Shown: positions 61,682 through 64,000 of the stretch, one piece after another
Layout: each line of letters opens with the position of its first letter
Numbering within the stretch: the first letter of the stretch is position 1
DNA from: Straminergon stramineum
Lineage: Eukaryota; Streptophyta; Bryopsida; Hypnales; Calliergonaceae
Assembly (NCBI GenBank): GCA_963920665.1
Contig: OY987271.1
Coordinates: 20,339,350-20,403,349, forward strand
DNA length: 64,000 bases
Direction: 5' to 3'
The notes under the pieces: generated by a model
Seen by the model: only the letters and a program-made list of their open reading frames with translations
Database searches by the model: none
What the model was told of the DNA's origin: nothing
Program-made: the position numbers and the translations under genes

Positions 61682-62009
61682 CATTAGAGGAAATTTGAGG
61701 GCATGAAGAGGACGTGACTTATTTTGAGTTCCCAAGTTGTGGGAATTTGCCACATCATCATTATGACATGGCATAGTCACTGCCACGTGAAAAAATAATT
61801 TAAAAAGAAATTTCATTATTTTCAAAATTTTAGTTTTAAGTTTATTAGTACTTTCTAGAAAGTTTGGGGGAAATTTTTGTGAATTTTGTTTTTCAAAAAT
61901 TTGGAAATTCAACCCATTATGGACTAGTTCCCAATTTCTAGCAGCACATGGAACAATGCAAGGAACAACTTTGAAATGTGCTCTTGAAGCCCTCAATTGT
62001 CCTCTAATG
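61682..62009. mobile_element. CATTAGAGG-type MITE, copy 4 (best preserved ends)
   Basis: Begins CATTAGAGGAAATTTGAGGG and ends GCCCTCAATTGTCCTCTAATG minus its last base when limited to 328 bp. The interior has GCCACATCATCA and CTGCCACGTG. The flanks do not show a clear duplication. Confidence 0.7.
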
Positions 62010-62935
62010 AGTAGGACCCATAAAGTCTTCATGTAAGCCCTTTGATCAACAAACATTACCACATTGAATTTTACAAATTGAAATGGACAACCTTACATTA
62101 GCCTTGAAACAATGAGATATATCACCACAGTACTTCGCTAAAATGATTTGATTTTTGGACCAATAGGTGTATTTTTCATTTTTATAGTAAGATTGATGAT
62201 CATCCATCCACCACTTTTTTTGCCTTTGTATCTTTCCAAGGTTAACTTTTGATAGCTACAATTCTATTACTATAGTAGTTAGCTAAAAAATACTAAACTT
62301 CTAAAAAAATAGGTGCATTTCTTGTTTCTACAATTTTCATGAAAATCATTCAAAATACACTTTTAGCCTTGAACATACTTATTGGATTAGTCCTTATTTT
62401 TTCCAAGCAACCAACCTATGGTCTTTCTTCTTGAAAGAGACCAAAATCTTGTTTCTTGGAAAATTAGGGGTTATAGAGTCCTAAATGGTGCGTTGAATTG
62501 CATCTTGGAAATAACATATATAAGGTAGTAATGCCTATTCATATTTGTTTAAGCCATTGCGCATAGAAATATTGTTGAATTTGATGGGTTAAAATTTTCA
62601 TTTGTAAACAAATGGAAAGGGAAAGAATACCTACAATCTTTTTAAATATTTTATTTCAATTTAAAAACAAACAAACAAACAAAAGATACAATATTTCAAA
62701 GAGAAAACCCTTGAAATTCTATTTTTGGGCTACATGAATGGCTAATGGAGACCGCATTTGAACACACAAGTCCATGATGCAACCTATTGTAGAACTTTCT
62801 CAACTCAAAATAACACAATTTGCAAATAAAAACCACCAATATGTAGAAGGAGTAATTCTATCCAATCAAAACCACCTACTTATAAAAGATCCAACTTTGT
62901 CCACTTGCAACTTGAAGTTGTGGCCAACTACCATC
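62010..62935. other. Intergenic, nothing certain
   Basis: A diverged stretch at about 62130-62220 (GGACCAATAGGTG, CATCCATC) resembles the arm of the fold-back element at 50364-50640. A short ACAAACAAACAAAC run is at about 62666. No gene. Confidence 0.35.
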
Positions 62936-62937
62936 TA

Positions 62938-63225
62938 GAAGTTATCCTCACACATATTTTATATTAGGCTATGTGTGTTCTAAAGTTGTGGCACTTATAT
63001 CTCGCATGGCATCACATTATCATGTGGTTGGTTTCAAACTCCTAAATAGTGGATTGGGGGGGGGCAGGAGAGCGGACAACAAGTTGTCCTCACACATACT
63101 TTAGATTAGGCTACATGTGTTCTAAAGTCATGGCATGTATATCTTGCATGGCATCACATTATCATATAGTTGGTTTCAAGCTCCTAAATTACAGTGGATG
63201 AAAGGGGGGAGCAGACAATGAGGGG
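62938..63225. repeat. Tandem duplication, period about 143 bp
   Basis: TCCTCACACATA, GGCATCACATTATCAT and TAGTTGGTTTCAA or near matches occur in both units. Both units end in a G-rich run (63054-63064 and about 63203-63210). Confidence 0.7.
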
Positions 63226-63229
63226 TGTA

Positions 63230-63371
63230 AAGGTAAGTGAGCCCATTGTAGGCCAAATGGAAGCAAGCCCATTGTTGGCAAATTTATATCAGCGTTGTAC
63301 ATTTCAGAACTTGAACGTTCACTGATATAATTTTACACTCTCATTTGGTCTGCAATGGGCTCCCTTACCTT
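63230..63371. mobile_element. Short MITE with family M-type ends
   Basis: Left end AAGGTAAGTGAGCCCATTGT and inverted right end AAGGTAAGGGAGCCCATTGC. About 22 of 29 end positions match family M, but the interior is different and only 140 bp long. A second inner inverted pair (TATATCAG / CTGATATA) is present. Confidence 0.7.
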
Positions 63372-64000
63372 ACTACCTTGGGTTTGCACATATTACTGAA
63401 GTCCATCTTTATATAGCACCGTACCAAGTAGCCTTTCAATGACTCCAGCTCAAACATGGTAGTAAGAATCAGGCAAATAATTTGAGCATCTGCAGCTGGA
63501 TTGCCCACGATAGGAAAATTATTGACTGTCGCCTGCTGGGCTTAATGCATTCTCCCACGATTGATTGTAACTGGAATGCTCGTCCATCCCCCCAAAAGCC
63601 GTTACCTACAAGAACTGCCTGCCACTTTGCCTGCACTGGCTGAATTATGTACAGTAGCCCTGAATTGCGAACAAGACAATTTCGAGATTTCAATTGACTC
63701 CAATCATCACCGATGTCAATTGTTCGTACAACGCCTTATTCATCAATACTTAGTTATGAGGGATATCATGTCTGCCAAACTCTGTGACTGCTGAAATCAT
63801 CCCAATCACTGCTAAGTACACCACAAGAACTTTTTTAGGGGCCATAACTCTTCAGTCAAATCTCTTCTGAGACATTGGACTAAAGAGCAAGTCGTCGTCC
63901 GTGAGATCAAAACCTTCATGGAGATCCTCACTAATTTTACTTCTCAATCAAATCGCAGGGGAGAACGCATATTGTAAGGAAAAATAATCTGTCATCATGT
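63372..64000. other. GC-balanced low-copy end of window, no gene recognised
   Basis: Overlapping open frames on both strands (63693-63469 minus, 63561-63794 plus) without recognisable motifs. The change in composition suggests the approach to a gene beyond the right edge. Confidence 0.3.

Overview
The window looks like nuclear DNA of a land plant: AT-rich, gene-poor, with intron-containing genes and a dense load of short DNA-transposon relics. Two genes are clear, both on the minus strand. One is a plant-type LAG1/LOH ceramide synthase (27156-31585, five coding exons, 299 residues). The other is a nonaspanin, TM9SF/TMN (36495-40489, seven exons, 639 residues). All their introns are GT-AG and their reading frames join cleanly. 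The plant-type ceramide synthase and a classic Stowaway MITE in its last intron point to a streptophyte. The exact lineage (bryophyte, lycophyte, fern or seed plant) cannot be fixed from sequence alone.

Layout: 1-1140 and 3370-4160 are islands of higher GC without a recognisable gene. From 1900 to 21470 there are mostly inverted-repeat elements and diverged repeats, plus a more GC-balanced block at 18181-20160. At 21475-23363 two inverted copies of one small transposon flank a low-copy segment that holds a candidate first exon (about 22234-22371, minus). The two genes follow at 27156-41080. Both encode endomembrane proteins: ceramide synthesis in the ER, and Golgi/endosomal membrane-protein sorting. 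They lie about 5 kb apart on the same strand. Nothing in the sequence links them functionally. From 41080 to 63400 repeats dominate again, including a copy of one MITE family interrupted by two insertions, one of which contains a third. The last 600 bases are low-copy DNA without a recognised gene.

The most striking feature is the repeat population. At least a dozen elements of 220-1140 bp begin with CCC(C/T)..., end with the inverted equivalent, and sit exactly between TTAA tetranucleotides (some mutated by one base). This is the signature of piggyBac-type insertion, which is seldom described in land plants. Other families have TA, TAA, 4-bp and 12-bp flanking duplications, so several transposase types have been active. 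No transposase or reverse transcriptase reading frame was recognised, so all these elements appear non-autonomous here. I had no search tools: family assignments are from motifs and hand alignment, and repeat boundaries outside the TIR-defined elements are approximate.
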